11,733 nt of DNA, taken from JBDRLH01 sp043813215. Its GTDB lineage: Bacteria > Patescibacteriota > Minisyncoccia > Minisyncoccales > JAQTPW01. How positions within the stretch are numbered: position 1 is the stretch's first letter; each line of letters begins with the position of its first letter. Positions 6,368 to 11,733 of this stretch are shown piece by piece. Below the pieces are notes generated by a model that worked only from the letters and a program-made list of their open reading frames with translations, did no database searches and was not told where the DNA came from. A program made the position numbers and the translations under genes. The stretch lies in NCBI GenBank assembly GCA_043813215.1, contig JBDRLH010000035.1, positions 1 through 11,733 on the forward strand, given 5' to 3'.

Positions 6368-6871
6368 ATGGAAAAAATTACGGCAAAAAAAACTATAAAA
6401 CGTGCGGTGAAGGCTCCCAAAGAAAGAAAGCCTAAAGAAGTTTCAAGGCCCGCATTAAAAACGGGCATACCTGTCGGCAGGCAGGGCAAATACTATGAAT
6501 CGATTGGCAGGAGAAAGACGGCTATAGCTAGGGTCAGGCTTTTTTTGGGAGAAAGCGCCTTTTTGATAAATGGAAAAACGTTGGAGCAATATTTTTTAGA
6601 TGCTAATTTGCAAAGATTAGTCAAAGATGTTTTGAATAAAATGGAATGCGCCGATAAATTTTCCGTTTTCGCAAAAGTAAAGGGTGGGGGAATCAATGCG
6701 CAGGCCGAAGCCATCAGGCACGGAATCGCCAGGACTTTATTGGTTTTTGATCCAGATTTCAGAAAAAAATTAAAGAAATCAGGATTTTTAACCAGAGATC
6801 CGAGAATGCGAGAACGAAAAAAATTCGGGCTAAAACGTGCCAGGCGCGCTCCGCAATGGTCAAAGAGGTAA
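6368..6871 (+). CDS. rpsI: 30S ribosomal protein S9 with N-terminal extension
   Basis: S9 sits in the 30S head; its C-terminal tail reaches the P-site tRNA. The family core begins near residue 42 (YYESIGRRKTAIARVRLF) and includes VKGGGINAQAEAIRHGIARTL and LTRDPRMRERKKFG. The invariant C-terminus APQWSKR ends in the tRNA-contacting Lys-Arg. At 167 residues it exceeds the usual 130 because of a basic extension of about 41 residues. Residues 34-40 of that extension (IPVGRQG) are encoded by a small GC-rich palindrome that looks like an inserted repeat. No other ATG lies between the start and the core. It is the last gene of the operon and is followed by a hairpin terminator. Confidence 0.96.
   Translation: MEKITAKKTIKRAVKAPKERKPKEVSRPALKTGIPVGRQGKYYESIGRRKTAIARVRLFLGESAFLINGKTLEQYFLDANLQRLVKDVLNKMECADKFSVFAKVKGGGINAQAEAIRHGIARTLLVFDPDFRKKLKKSGFLTRDPRMRERKKFGLKRARRAPQWSKR
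6470..6485. repeat. Short GC-rich palindrome translated within rpsI
   Basis: CCTG-TCGG-CAGG (6470-6481) forms a 4-base stem with a TCGG loop, and a second CAGG follows (6482-6485). It is read in frame as PVGRQ. I recall peptides of the form PVGRQ recurring in unrelated CPR proteins, apparently from a dispersed palindrome, but I cannot verify that here and this is the only copy in the window. Confidence 0.45.
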
Positions 6872-6888
6872 ATTTTCTAAAAAATAAT

Positions 6889-6916
6889 AAAAGACTGGCT
6901 TTTGGAGCCAGCTTTT
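6889..6916 (+). terminator. Intrinsic terminator after rpsI
   Basis: AAAAG-a-CTGGCT (6889-6900) pairs with AGCCAG-CTTTT (6906-6916) across a TTTGG loop, with one bulged A. This gives an 11-base-pair stem whose 3' arm supplies a short T run. It begins 17 bases after the rpsI stop and closes the ribosomal operon. The short, interrupted T tract suggests moderate strength. Confidence 0.6.
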
Positions 6917-6924
6917 GTTAAAAT
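6916..6924 (+). promoter_or_regulatory. Extended -10 promoter of the nuclease gene
   Basis: TGT-TAAAAT (-10 at 6919-6924) begins on the last T of the terminator stem. The box ends eight bases before the ATG at 6933, so a start about seven bases downstream would make the mRNA essentially leaderless. No good -35 is visible. Confidence 0.45.
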
Positions 6925-6932
6925 AAATCATT

Positions 6933-7610
6933 ATGTTAAAAGATCTGATTGATCAATTTTTTTTGGACAAAGAAAAAGATAAGGAGCAGCATCATTTTTA
7001 TATTACTGACGCCGGCAAATGCCAAAGAGCGATTTTTTTTAAATTCAAAAATATCCCTCGCGAAAAAATGACCGCTGACGTTCTGCGGATGCTGGATCAC
7101 GGAGATTATGTTCAGATGCATATTTTAAACAGCCTTTTTTCTTTGGGTATTGTCAGGGCTTCAGAAGTCAGAATTCCTCCCCAAGAGATAATTTCAGGCA
7201 GGGCTGACGCGATTATTACTCTGGAAAACGAACTTTATGTGGTGGATTTTAAAAGCATGAACAGTTATAAATTCAAAACTCTCCAAGCTCCGCCCGAAGA
7301 AAATATCAACCAAATCCAGCTTTATTTGCATTATTTCGGCATTCCCAAAGGCATACTTTTATACGTAGACAAAAACACGCTTTCTTTAAAGGAGTTTTTG
7401 GTAAATTATAATCCCGGCCTGGCCGAATCTTTGATATCATCCCTCAAAAACTTAAAAATTAAAATTAATGCCAATGTCATTCCGGCAAGAATGGCTGACT
7501 ATCCTGGCTGTTTTCAGTGCAAATACTGCGCCTTTAAAGAAATTTGTAAAATATCCGGTCCAGGCGAAGTGGGTTGGCAGGATTTTAAAAAAAGAATAGA
7601 AGAAATTTGA
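6933..7610 (+). CDS. PD-(D/E)XK nuclease, Cas4/RecB-like, with four-cysteine cluster
   Basis: A 225-residue protein with the RecB/Cas4 nuclease layout. The pieces are a GKCQRAIFF segment with C30 (the Cas4-type C-x-R), H56 and E78 as possible active-site contributors, and GRADAII with metal ligand D92. These are followed by YVVDFKSM with D105-x-K107 as the second acid and catalytic lysine, the Q motif NQIQLYLHYFG (Q127/Q129, Y131), and a C-terminal cluster C193, C196, C199, C205. One N-terminal plus three or four C-terminal cysteines is the arrangement that binds an iron-sulphur cluster in Cas4 and AddB-type nucleases. No cas genes or CRISPR array are nearby and no helicase is fused, so a housekeeping repair or recombination exonuclease is the likelier role. 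It ends in TGA, one base from the stop of the convergent gene. Confidence 0.85.
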   Translation: MLKDLIDQFFLDKEKDKEQHHFYITDAGKCQRAIFFKFKNIPREKMTADVLRMLDHGDYVQMHILNSLFSLGIVRASEVRIPPQEIISGRADAIITLENELYVVDFKSMNSYKFKTLQAPPEENINQIQLYLHYFGIPKGILLYVDKNTLSLKEFLVNYNPGLAESLISSLKNLKIKINANVIPARMADYPGCFQCKYCAFKEICKISGPGEVGWQDFKKRIEEI

Positions 7611-7611
7611 T

Positions 7612-8652
7612 TTATGGGAGCAGGTTTGCGGAATAATAAACCGTGCCGTCGGAAAGAACGTATAATTCATTGTCAGTTGCGGTGAATTTTATTGCAGGAT
7701 CGGCGAATTCCCCTATTTCGTAGATATTTATTTTATCTCTGTCGTCGATTTCGGAGATTTTTATTTTGTTGCCGGCAGAAAATACCAAATAATCGGGATT
7801 TAACCAAAAAACGTCGCCGATTTTTTCAGAAAAACGGGTCAAAAATAATTTTTCCCCCGCTTTTTTTTGCGGCTGCTCAAAAATATCCTGCGTAAATATT
7901 ATCCGGATTTCGTAATTGGAAAAATAGACGATTTTTCTTCCGTCAGGAGAAATTTTCAAATTCTTGACAGGTTCAAAAAAAATCTCAAAAGATTTGGTTT
8001 TCGAGTTCAGTAAATAAGAGACTTGCTCTTCTTGTATAAAAAGATATCCCGGGAATACTTTTAATTCATATTTTGTTTTCTGCTTAACCGAAAGAGCGGT
8101 GGTGTTTAATTTTTCTTTTGGTGAAAAAGAAAAATCTGATCTAAAAACAAAACCGGCGTTGTCCAGATAATAAATTTCATTATTTATTTTTTGATAAGCG
8201 AGAATGCTTTTTGGGGCAGTAGTTGTCGGAGTTTCTTCTAAAAATGGATTTTTATTATTTTCCGTCAAAATCAAAAAACCCGGGTTTTTTGGAAATAAGA
8301 CGATGGATTTGGCTTCGGTCACGTCCTTTTCGTTTATTTTAAGATTTTTTTCCCAAGGCCAAAAATTCTCTTTATTTACCGAAATTGCGTAATTTTTCGG
8401 CAGAAGATTTTTTATCAGAGACGAGCCGAATAAAAAGTCGGTCTTTTTTTCCAGTTCTCCGTCAATGTAAATTTCCGCTTGGCCGGGTGCTATTTTCAAA
8501 AACAGTCCGCCTGTTTTGACAATTATTTTTCCGTTGGTTTCGCGCCCAAAATCAAGGCGGTATCCTTGAGAATATAAAACAGCCACGGGAGAAATCAAAA
8601 GGAACAGGAAGAGACAGATATAAAATAAAATTGTTCGGCTTTTTTTGGTCAT
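7612..8652 (-). CDS. PEGA-domain protein with N-terminal membrane anchor
   Basis: A 346-residue protein. Residues about 8-28 (core ILFYICLFLFLLISPVAVLY) form a transmembrane anchor or uncleaved signal. Residues about 48-107 match a PEGA domain, a small surface beta-fold: GGLFLKIAPGQAEIYIDGE, later LLPKNYAISVNKENFWPW. The rest is beta-rich, with ISPDGRKIVYFSN near the middle, a TolB/WD40-like propeller strand pattern, suggesting an extracytoplasmic beta-propeller. CPR genomes often carry such PEGA proteins; their function is unknown, and a cell-surface binding or wall-associated role is inference. It is the only minus-strand gene recognised. It converges on the nuclease gene with a single base between stop codons, and is transcribed divergently from the large surface protein at 8826. 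Confidence 0.85.
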   Translation of the reverse strand: MTKKSRTILFYICLFLFLLISPVAVLYSQGYRLDFGRETNGKIIVKTGGLFLKIAPGQAEIYIDGELEKKTDFLFGSSLIKNLLPKNYAISVNKENFWPWEKNLKINEKDVTEAKSIVLFPKNPGFLILTENNKNPFLEETPTTTAPKSILAYQKINNEIYYLDNAGFVFRSDFSFSPKEKLNTTALSVKQKTKYELKVFPGYLFIQEEQVSYLLNSKTKSFEIFFEPVKNLKISPDGRKIVYFSNYEIRIIFTQDIFEQPQKKAGEKLFLTRFSEKIGDVFWLNPDYLVFSAGNKIKISEIDDRDKINIYEIGEFADPAIKFTATDNELYVLSDGTVYYSANLLP

Positions 8653-8661
8653 TCTTGATTC

Positions 8662-8667
8662 AGTATA
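8662..8667 (-). promoter_or_regulatory. Candidate -10 box of the PEGA gene
   Basis: On the minus strand TATACT lies nine bases before the ATG at 8652, so the transcript would be nearly leaderless. There is no TGN extension, and the -35 at 17 bases (ATTTAA) is poor. Confidence 0.35.
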
Positions 8668-8692
8668 GCTGAAAATTATAATTTTTAAATCC

Positions 8693-8721
8693 TTGACAAA
8701 TTCATAAATGGTTGTTAGAAT
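8693..8721 (+). promoter_or_regulatory. Consensus promoter of the large surface protein gene
   Basis: A perfect TTGACA (8693-8698), an ideal 17-base spacer and TAGAAT (8716-8721), with TG at 8713-8714 making an extended -10. Initiation near 8728 gives a leader of about 98 bases, the longest well-supported leader in the window. This is the best sigma-70-type promoter in the window. Confidence 0.75.
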
Positions 8722-8758
8722 AAAACCAAAGATTCTTGATCCTTTACAATTTTATATT

Positions 8759-8772
8759 GGTAAGCAATTACC
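8759..8772 (+). other. Leader hairpin with GCAA tetraloop
   Basis: GGTAA (8759-8763) and TTACC (8768-8772) close on GCAA, a GNRA-type tetraloop, within the transcribed leader 40 bases before the Shine-Dalgarno. It could stabilise the mRNA or be part of a regulatory fold. A five-pair stem could also arise by chance. Confidence 0.35.
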
Positions 8773-8812
8773 GTGTTGATATGAATATATAGGAAATAAA
8801 ATATTGGAGAAC

Positions 8813-8818
8813 GGAGGA
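8813..8818 (+). promoter_or_regulatory. Strong Shine-Dalgarno site for the gene at 8826
   Basis: GGAGGA sits seven bases before the ATG, the ideal distance. It fixes the start at 8826. None of the other complete genes in the window has a comparable site, so its presence is itself unusual here. Confidence 0.85.
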
Positions 8819-8825
8819 GACTAAA

Positions 8826-11162
8826 ATGAAAAAATCGATTGTTTGTTTGATAGTTTTTGTAATTCTTGTAATTCTTGTTCCTGTGTTTCCCTTGCCGGTT
8901 AGGGCTGTCAGCGATCAGTTTTTATCTCTTAAAGATAAAAATGTGATTTTAGTAAATTCTGACGTCGTAGAGTGCGTTGCGAAAGGTGGTATTCTCACTC
9001 TGGTCAATTCTCAGGGGAAATACTATCTCTATTTTTCTGAAGACGACGGCACAACTTGGCAAAAGATTTCTTCACAATTGCCTGGCACAGGAAGATTTAT
9101 TGCTCTTGAGGTATCGGCGATAGACTCGAATGTGGTTGCTATCGCCACCACAACAGAAGTATATCTTTCTCGCAATGGCGGGCAGAGCTTTAACGAAAGC
9201 TTGCCGGGACCGCAGGCAAAAGGGGAAGAGATCACTTCCATGGCGATAACTGGAAGCTCTTTGGCTCCCATAATTGCCGTCGGCATCTGGAATCCGCAAC
9301 CGGGCAAATTTGCCCAAGAGGGAGTTTATGCCGTCAAGGTGGGGGAAGGATGGAAAGCCCAAGGGATGCGCCCAGACTTTTGGGGCAAGGGTGGTTATTC
9401 TGCGAACGTGATGGCAGTAGTATTTGGATTGGAACAAGGCACTCTTTTGATTTTAGCGGTCGGAGATCCTGACGGTTCAGGGTCTTTGTCTGAAGGCACG
9501 TATTTGAATGTCGCCATACCAAATCTCGACGCCAACTCTTCCAATTTCGCCAATTGGAACTGGATAGAAGATCCGAAAGATCCAAGCGGTCCAAAATGGC
9601 CTATTGAGATTTCTCAATCAACTGGCCAACTTATCCCGGCAAAAATGATTTATCAGTCCGACAACACGCTTGGCCCTCGCGTTTACGTGCTTTGTAACAC
9701 CAATATCTATCAGGTGAACCTTACCAGAGACAGCTACCTTCCAGGTGACGTGAAGAAGCTGCAAATTCCGGGAGATGTTGAACCTAACAGCATTGATTAT
9801 TCCCAAAAAATGGGTTTAGCTGTCGGAGCAATCACGACAGAGGGGCCGGCCGTGCTGACTTTTACCCAGAACGACTGGACTTGGAGCCGGATGAAGAATT
9901 CTGGGCCTCAGGATTGCCAAGTTATTGCTGTTGGTGATTCGGTATTTGCCGGTACTTCCGGGACCGGGAGCTGTTTTGCAAAGGTGGATGGAAGCATTCT
10001 TGTTCCTATCTCTTTGATAGATGTTTCCGGCGGGATAACTCAAGTTATCCCTTCACCAACTTTTGCAACAGATAAGCTTCTGTTTGTCAATTATGGAAAC
10101 AAGAGCGTTCTGAAGGTTGGGTTGACCGATGATTATACTTTTTCGTCAGCTGAACAACTCGCTTATTATCCGCAAGGAATTAAAGGGATAAAGGTCAGAC
10201 TGAATGGAAGGGTATTGGCTATCTTTGGAAAGTCCGGGAATATTTTTGTCTTCACCAAAGATATAGCCAGTTTTGATTGGAAGCCGACAGATATGGGGGT
10301 GAAAATTAATGATCTGGAAATATTGAATGGGCAGTTGTGGGGTGGAGGCCAGAACGGGTATATGTACCAGCTTGATAACTTTGGAAACATGATAAAATCA
10401 GATCTTTCTGGTTTTTCGTGGATTCAAAGGCTTGAACTGGGGCAAGGAAAAATTTTGGTAATCGGCGGGAGTACAGAGAGAACCACTGAAGGTATTTCTC
10501 AGTTTGACGAAAACGGTTATACTTTGCTACCGTCTTTTCCCGATCAACCATCTGCCGTTTATGCGTTCGCCGAAGATCTTATTTACGGCGTGACGGAAAA
10601 ACAACTTTATCGCTATCGCTTAACGGATGATGATTGGGAGAAAATTGCCGATTTGGGACGGACGATAAATAAATTTTTTGTCGTCCAAAAGGGAATCTAT
10701 GCTTTTTCCCAATCCAAAATATATTTTTCTACATTTCCATTGGGTAGAGATTTTCAATGGCAAGTTATAGATATAGGCTCTTGGGCAGGTTACGAGGTGG
10801 TGCAAGTTGATGGCGAGACGAATCTTCTGGCTTTCTGGGACTCCGAGAAAATGATGGTTTATAGCCATAAGATTCCGGAGATAGCTCCCTCGCCGACGTC
10901 GTCGACACCGACAGTTGTGCCCGAACCTACCAAGCCGCCAAAACCTAAACCAACTATCCATCAGCAGCCGGCGACACTAACAAGGAAAGCGCCAGTTGCG
11001 ACGATCGGACCATCATTCTGGTCTAAAATAAGAGAATTCTTCGGTAAAGCGCTGAAATTTCTTTGGGAATTGGTCAATGCAGCAGCTATTGCTCTTTCAG
11101 TCATAGCCGTAATTATAGTTTTAATAATAATATGGCTATTACTACGACGGCCCCGGCATTAA
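8826..11162 (+). CDS. Large secreted, C-terminally anchored beta-propeller protein (BNR/Asp-box)
   Basis: A 778-residue surface protein. Residues 1-27 are a signal peptide (KK, a long hydrophobic core, then PVRA before the likely cleavage). Two Asp-box motifs follow, SEDDGTTW (71-78) and SRNGGQSF (115-122), of the kind found at turns of sialidase/BNR and Ycf48-type propellers. Repeated beta-strand blocks continue to about residue 685. A Pro/Thr/Lys-rich spacer (about 687-727), an amphipathic segment (about 730-750), a transmembrane helix (752-773) and the basic tail RRPRH complete it. The expected topology is a propeller outside the cell, held by a C-terminal helix. No sialidase active site can be claimed, so binding or adhesion is more likely than catalysis. 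Sampled stretches are about 47% G+C against about 40% in the ribosomal genes, which with the strong Shine-Dalgarno hints at transfer from another lineage. Confidence 0.88.
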   Translation: MKKSIVCLIVFVILVILVPVFPLPVRAVSDQFLSLKDKNVILVNSDVVECVAKGGILTLVNSQGKYYLYFSEDDGTTWQKISSQLPGTGRFIALEVSAIDSNVVAIATTTEVYLSRNGGQSFNESLPGPQAKGEEITSMAITGSSLAPIIAVGIWNPQPGKFAQEGVYAVKVGEGWKAQGMRPDFWGKGGYSANVMAVVFGLEQGTLLILAVGDPDGSGSLSEGTYLNVAIPNLDANSSNFANWNWIEDPKDPSGPKWPIEISQSTGQLIPAKMIYQSDNTLGPRVYVLCNTNIYQVNLTRDSYLPGDVKKLQIPGDVEPNSIDYSQKMGLAVGAITTEGPAVLTFTQNDWTWSRMKNSGPQDCQVIAVGDSVFAGTSGTGSCFAKVDGSILVPISLIDVSGGITQVIPSPTFATDKLLFVNYGNKSVLKVGLTDDYTFSSAEQLAYYPQGIKGIKVRLNGRVLAIFGKSGNIFVFTKDIASFDWKPTDMGVKINDLEILNGQLWGGGQNGYMYQLDNFGNMIKSDLSGFSWIQRLELGQGKILVIGGSTERTTEGISQFDENGYTLLPSFPDQPSAVYAFAEDLIYGVTEKQLYRYRLTDDDWEKIADLGRTINKFFVVQKGIYAFSQSKIYFSTFPLGRDFQWQVIDIGSWAGYEVVQVDGETNLLAFWDSEKMMVYSHKIPEIAPSPTSSTPTVVPEPTKPPKPKPTIHQQPATLTRKAPVATIGPSFWSKIREFFGKALKFLWELVNAAAIALSVIAVIIVLIIIWLLLRRPRH

Positions 11163-11177
11163 ACCCCGGGCTTATCT

Positions 11178-11222
11178 CGCCCAGTTTCGACTCATTGAGT
11201 CGGGACTGGGCGCTATTTTTTT
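11178..11222 (+). terminator. Strong intrinsic terminator
   Basis: CGCCCAGT (11178-11185) pairs with ACTGGGCG (11205-11212), and inside it CGACTC (11188-11193) pairs with GAGTCG (11197-11202) around an ATT loop. The two T bases between the stems can wobble-pair with GG, giving a nearly continuous 16-pair hairpin. CTA and a run of T follow (to 11222). It ends the surface-protein transcript, 15 bases after its stop. Confidence 0.92.
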
Positions 11223-11295
11223 CCCGGTAGCAGATTTTGGACTCCTCCGTTTCGTGGAGGAATTGAATAAAGTTTAGTCCAGATTCACTACCGGG
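11223..11295. repeat. 73-base nested inverted-repeat element, possible structured RNA
   Basis: The ends are perfect 8-base inverted repeats, CCCGGTAG (11223-11230) and CTACCGGG (11288-11295). Nested inside are TGGACT (11238-11243) with AGTCCA (11276-11281), then directly stacked CCTCC (11244-11248) with GGAGG (11256-11260) closing a GTTTCGT loop. A 15-base AT-rich single strand (11261-11275) remains on one side. The element lies between the terminator T tract and the transporter gene. It could be a small non-coding RNA, a leader element or a palindromic mobile repeat. The TTT on both sides might be a target duplication but carries little information. It does not fold as a tRNA despite the length. 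Confidence 0.6.
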
Positions 11296-11308
11296 TTTGG
11301 AAAAAATT

Positions 11309-11317
11309 TGATAAGAT
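11309..11317 (+). promoter_or_regulatory. Candidate extended -10 promoter of the transporter gene
   Basis: TGA-TAAGAT (-10 at 11312-11317) ends eight bases before the ATG at 11326, the same geometry as at 6916-6924, implying a leaderless or near-leaderless mRNA. No convincing -35 is seen. Confidence 0.4.
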
Positions 11318-11325
11318 ATTTGATT

Positions 11326-11733
11326 ATGCCGTTTTTGCCAAAAATTGAAAACATCACCAGAGATGCGACCATTACCCATTTCTTTTTAATGTTCGGTTAT
11401 AAATTGTTTTCTCTTTATTTCCCTTTATTTTTGGTTGCCAAGAATTTTTCAATAATGCAGGTGGGCTATACCAATTTTTTGATTTATCTGCCCATTGCTC
11501 TTTTTGCTCCAATAGCTGGGTTTTTAAATCATCGGATAAATCCGGCGATATTGACCGCTTTGGGAATTTTGGGATATGGAGTTTACTCCTTTGGAATGAT
11601 TTCGTTTTCGAATCTGCCTGTTTTTTATTTATTGCAAGTTATCCTGGGAATTTCCGCCTCTTTATTTTTTGTCAGTTCCCGCGCCATATTAATGGGCTCT
11701 AAATTGGAAAGCTATGACAGGTCTTTTGCCTGG
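11326..11733 (+). CDS. MFS-type transporter, N-terminal part (runs off window)
   Basis: The frame is open for 136 codons to the window end. After a short polar N-terminus (MPFLPKIENITRDATITH) it contains several hydrophobic segments at about residues 18-38, 50-66, 72-92 and 98-122, separated by short loops such as LNHRINP (67-73). The spacing matches the first four helices of a 12-helix major facilitator family protein. The substrate cannot be told from this part. The ATG is preceded by a candidate extended -10 and no Shine-Dalgarno. It is separated from the surface protein by a strong terminator, so it is its own transcription unit. An unrelated polytopic membrane protein remains possible. 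Confidence 0.75.
   Translation, partial: MPFLPKIENITRDATITHFFLMFGYKLFSLYFPLFLVAKNFSIMQVGYTNFLIYLPIALFAPIAGFLNHRINPAILTALGILGYGVYSFGMISFSNLPVFYLLQVILGISASLFFVSSRAILMGSKLESYDRSFAW

Noticed and set aside
6933..7610. Cas4 of a CRISPR-Cas system
   Set aside because: No repeat-spacer array and no cas1, cas2 or effector gene occur in the window; the nuclease fold alone does not imply CRISPR.
10866..11162. Sortase (LPXTG) anchoring of the large surface protein
   Set aside because: The C-terminus has a Pro/Thr spacer, a helix and a basic tail but no LPXTG-like motif before the transmembrane segment, so a plain transmembrane anchor is the simpler reading.
11223..11295. 73-base element as a tRNA gene on either strand
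   Set aside because: The length and terminal pairing suggest a tRNA, but neither strand has a T arm with a TTC-type loop beside the acceptor stem, a D arm or a plausible anticodon stem-loop.

Overview
The window looks like a moderately AT-rich chromosomal segment of a bacterium of the Candidate Phyla Radiation (Patescibacteria), most likely Parcubacteria-like. No single marker proves this, and it rests on several traits together. The alanyl-tRNA synthetase is compact and lacks the beta-barrel and C-Ala regions. L13 is shortened, and RNA polymerase alpha has no C-terminal domain. The ribosomal operon has no Shine-Dalgarno sites, and there are several small membrane-anchored proteins of types common in that group. 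TGA ends both alaS and the nuclease gene, so the code is standard. This argues against Gracilibacteria/Absconditabacteria, which read TGA as glycine.

Layout. Bases 1-1509 hold the 3' part of alaS. After a gap with an extended -10 promoter and a GC-rich element flanked by inverted arms comes a 430-residue membrane-anchored protein of baseplate-J-like type (1632-2924). A strong promoter overlapping that gene's stop starts a compact translation/transcription operon: infA, rpmJ, rpsM, rpsK, rpsD, rpoA, rplQ, rplM, rpsI (2963-6871). rpoA and rplQ overlap by 32 bases. The operon ends at a hairpin that also abuts the promoter of a Cas4/RecB-like PD-(D/E)XK nuclease with four cysteines (6933-7610).

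The nuclease gene converges, with one base between stop codons, on a minus-strand gene for an N-terminally anchored PEGA-domain protein (7612-8652). A 173-base divergent promoter region separates that gene from a large secreted, C-terminally anchored beta-propeller protein (8826-11162). This last gene differs from its neighbours: it has a strong Shine-Dalgarno, a long leader and a less AT-rich composition, and it ends at a strong intrinsic terminator. A 73-base nested inverted-repeat element (11223-11295) follows, then the start of an MFS-type transporter (11326 to the window end).

How it fits together. Most of the window is housekeeping: tRNA charging, translation initiation, ribosomal proteins and the polymerase assembly subunit. 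The remaining genes concern the cell envelope (three anchored extracytoplasmic proteins and one transporter) plus one nuclease. The points most worth following are the alpha subunit without a CTD alongside promoters that nearly all carry an extended -10, the apparent leaderless starts, the structured element before the transporter, and the two GC-rich palindromic elements, one of which is translated inside S9. I see no clear novel defence or mobile system.
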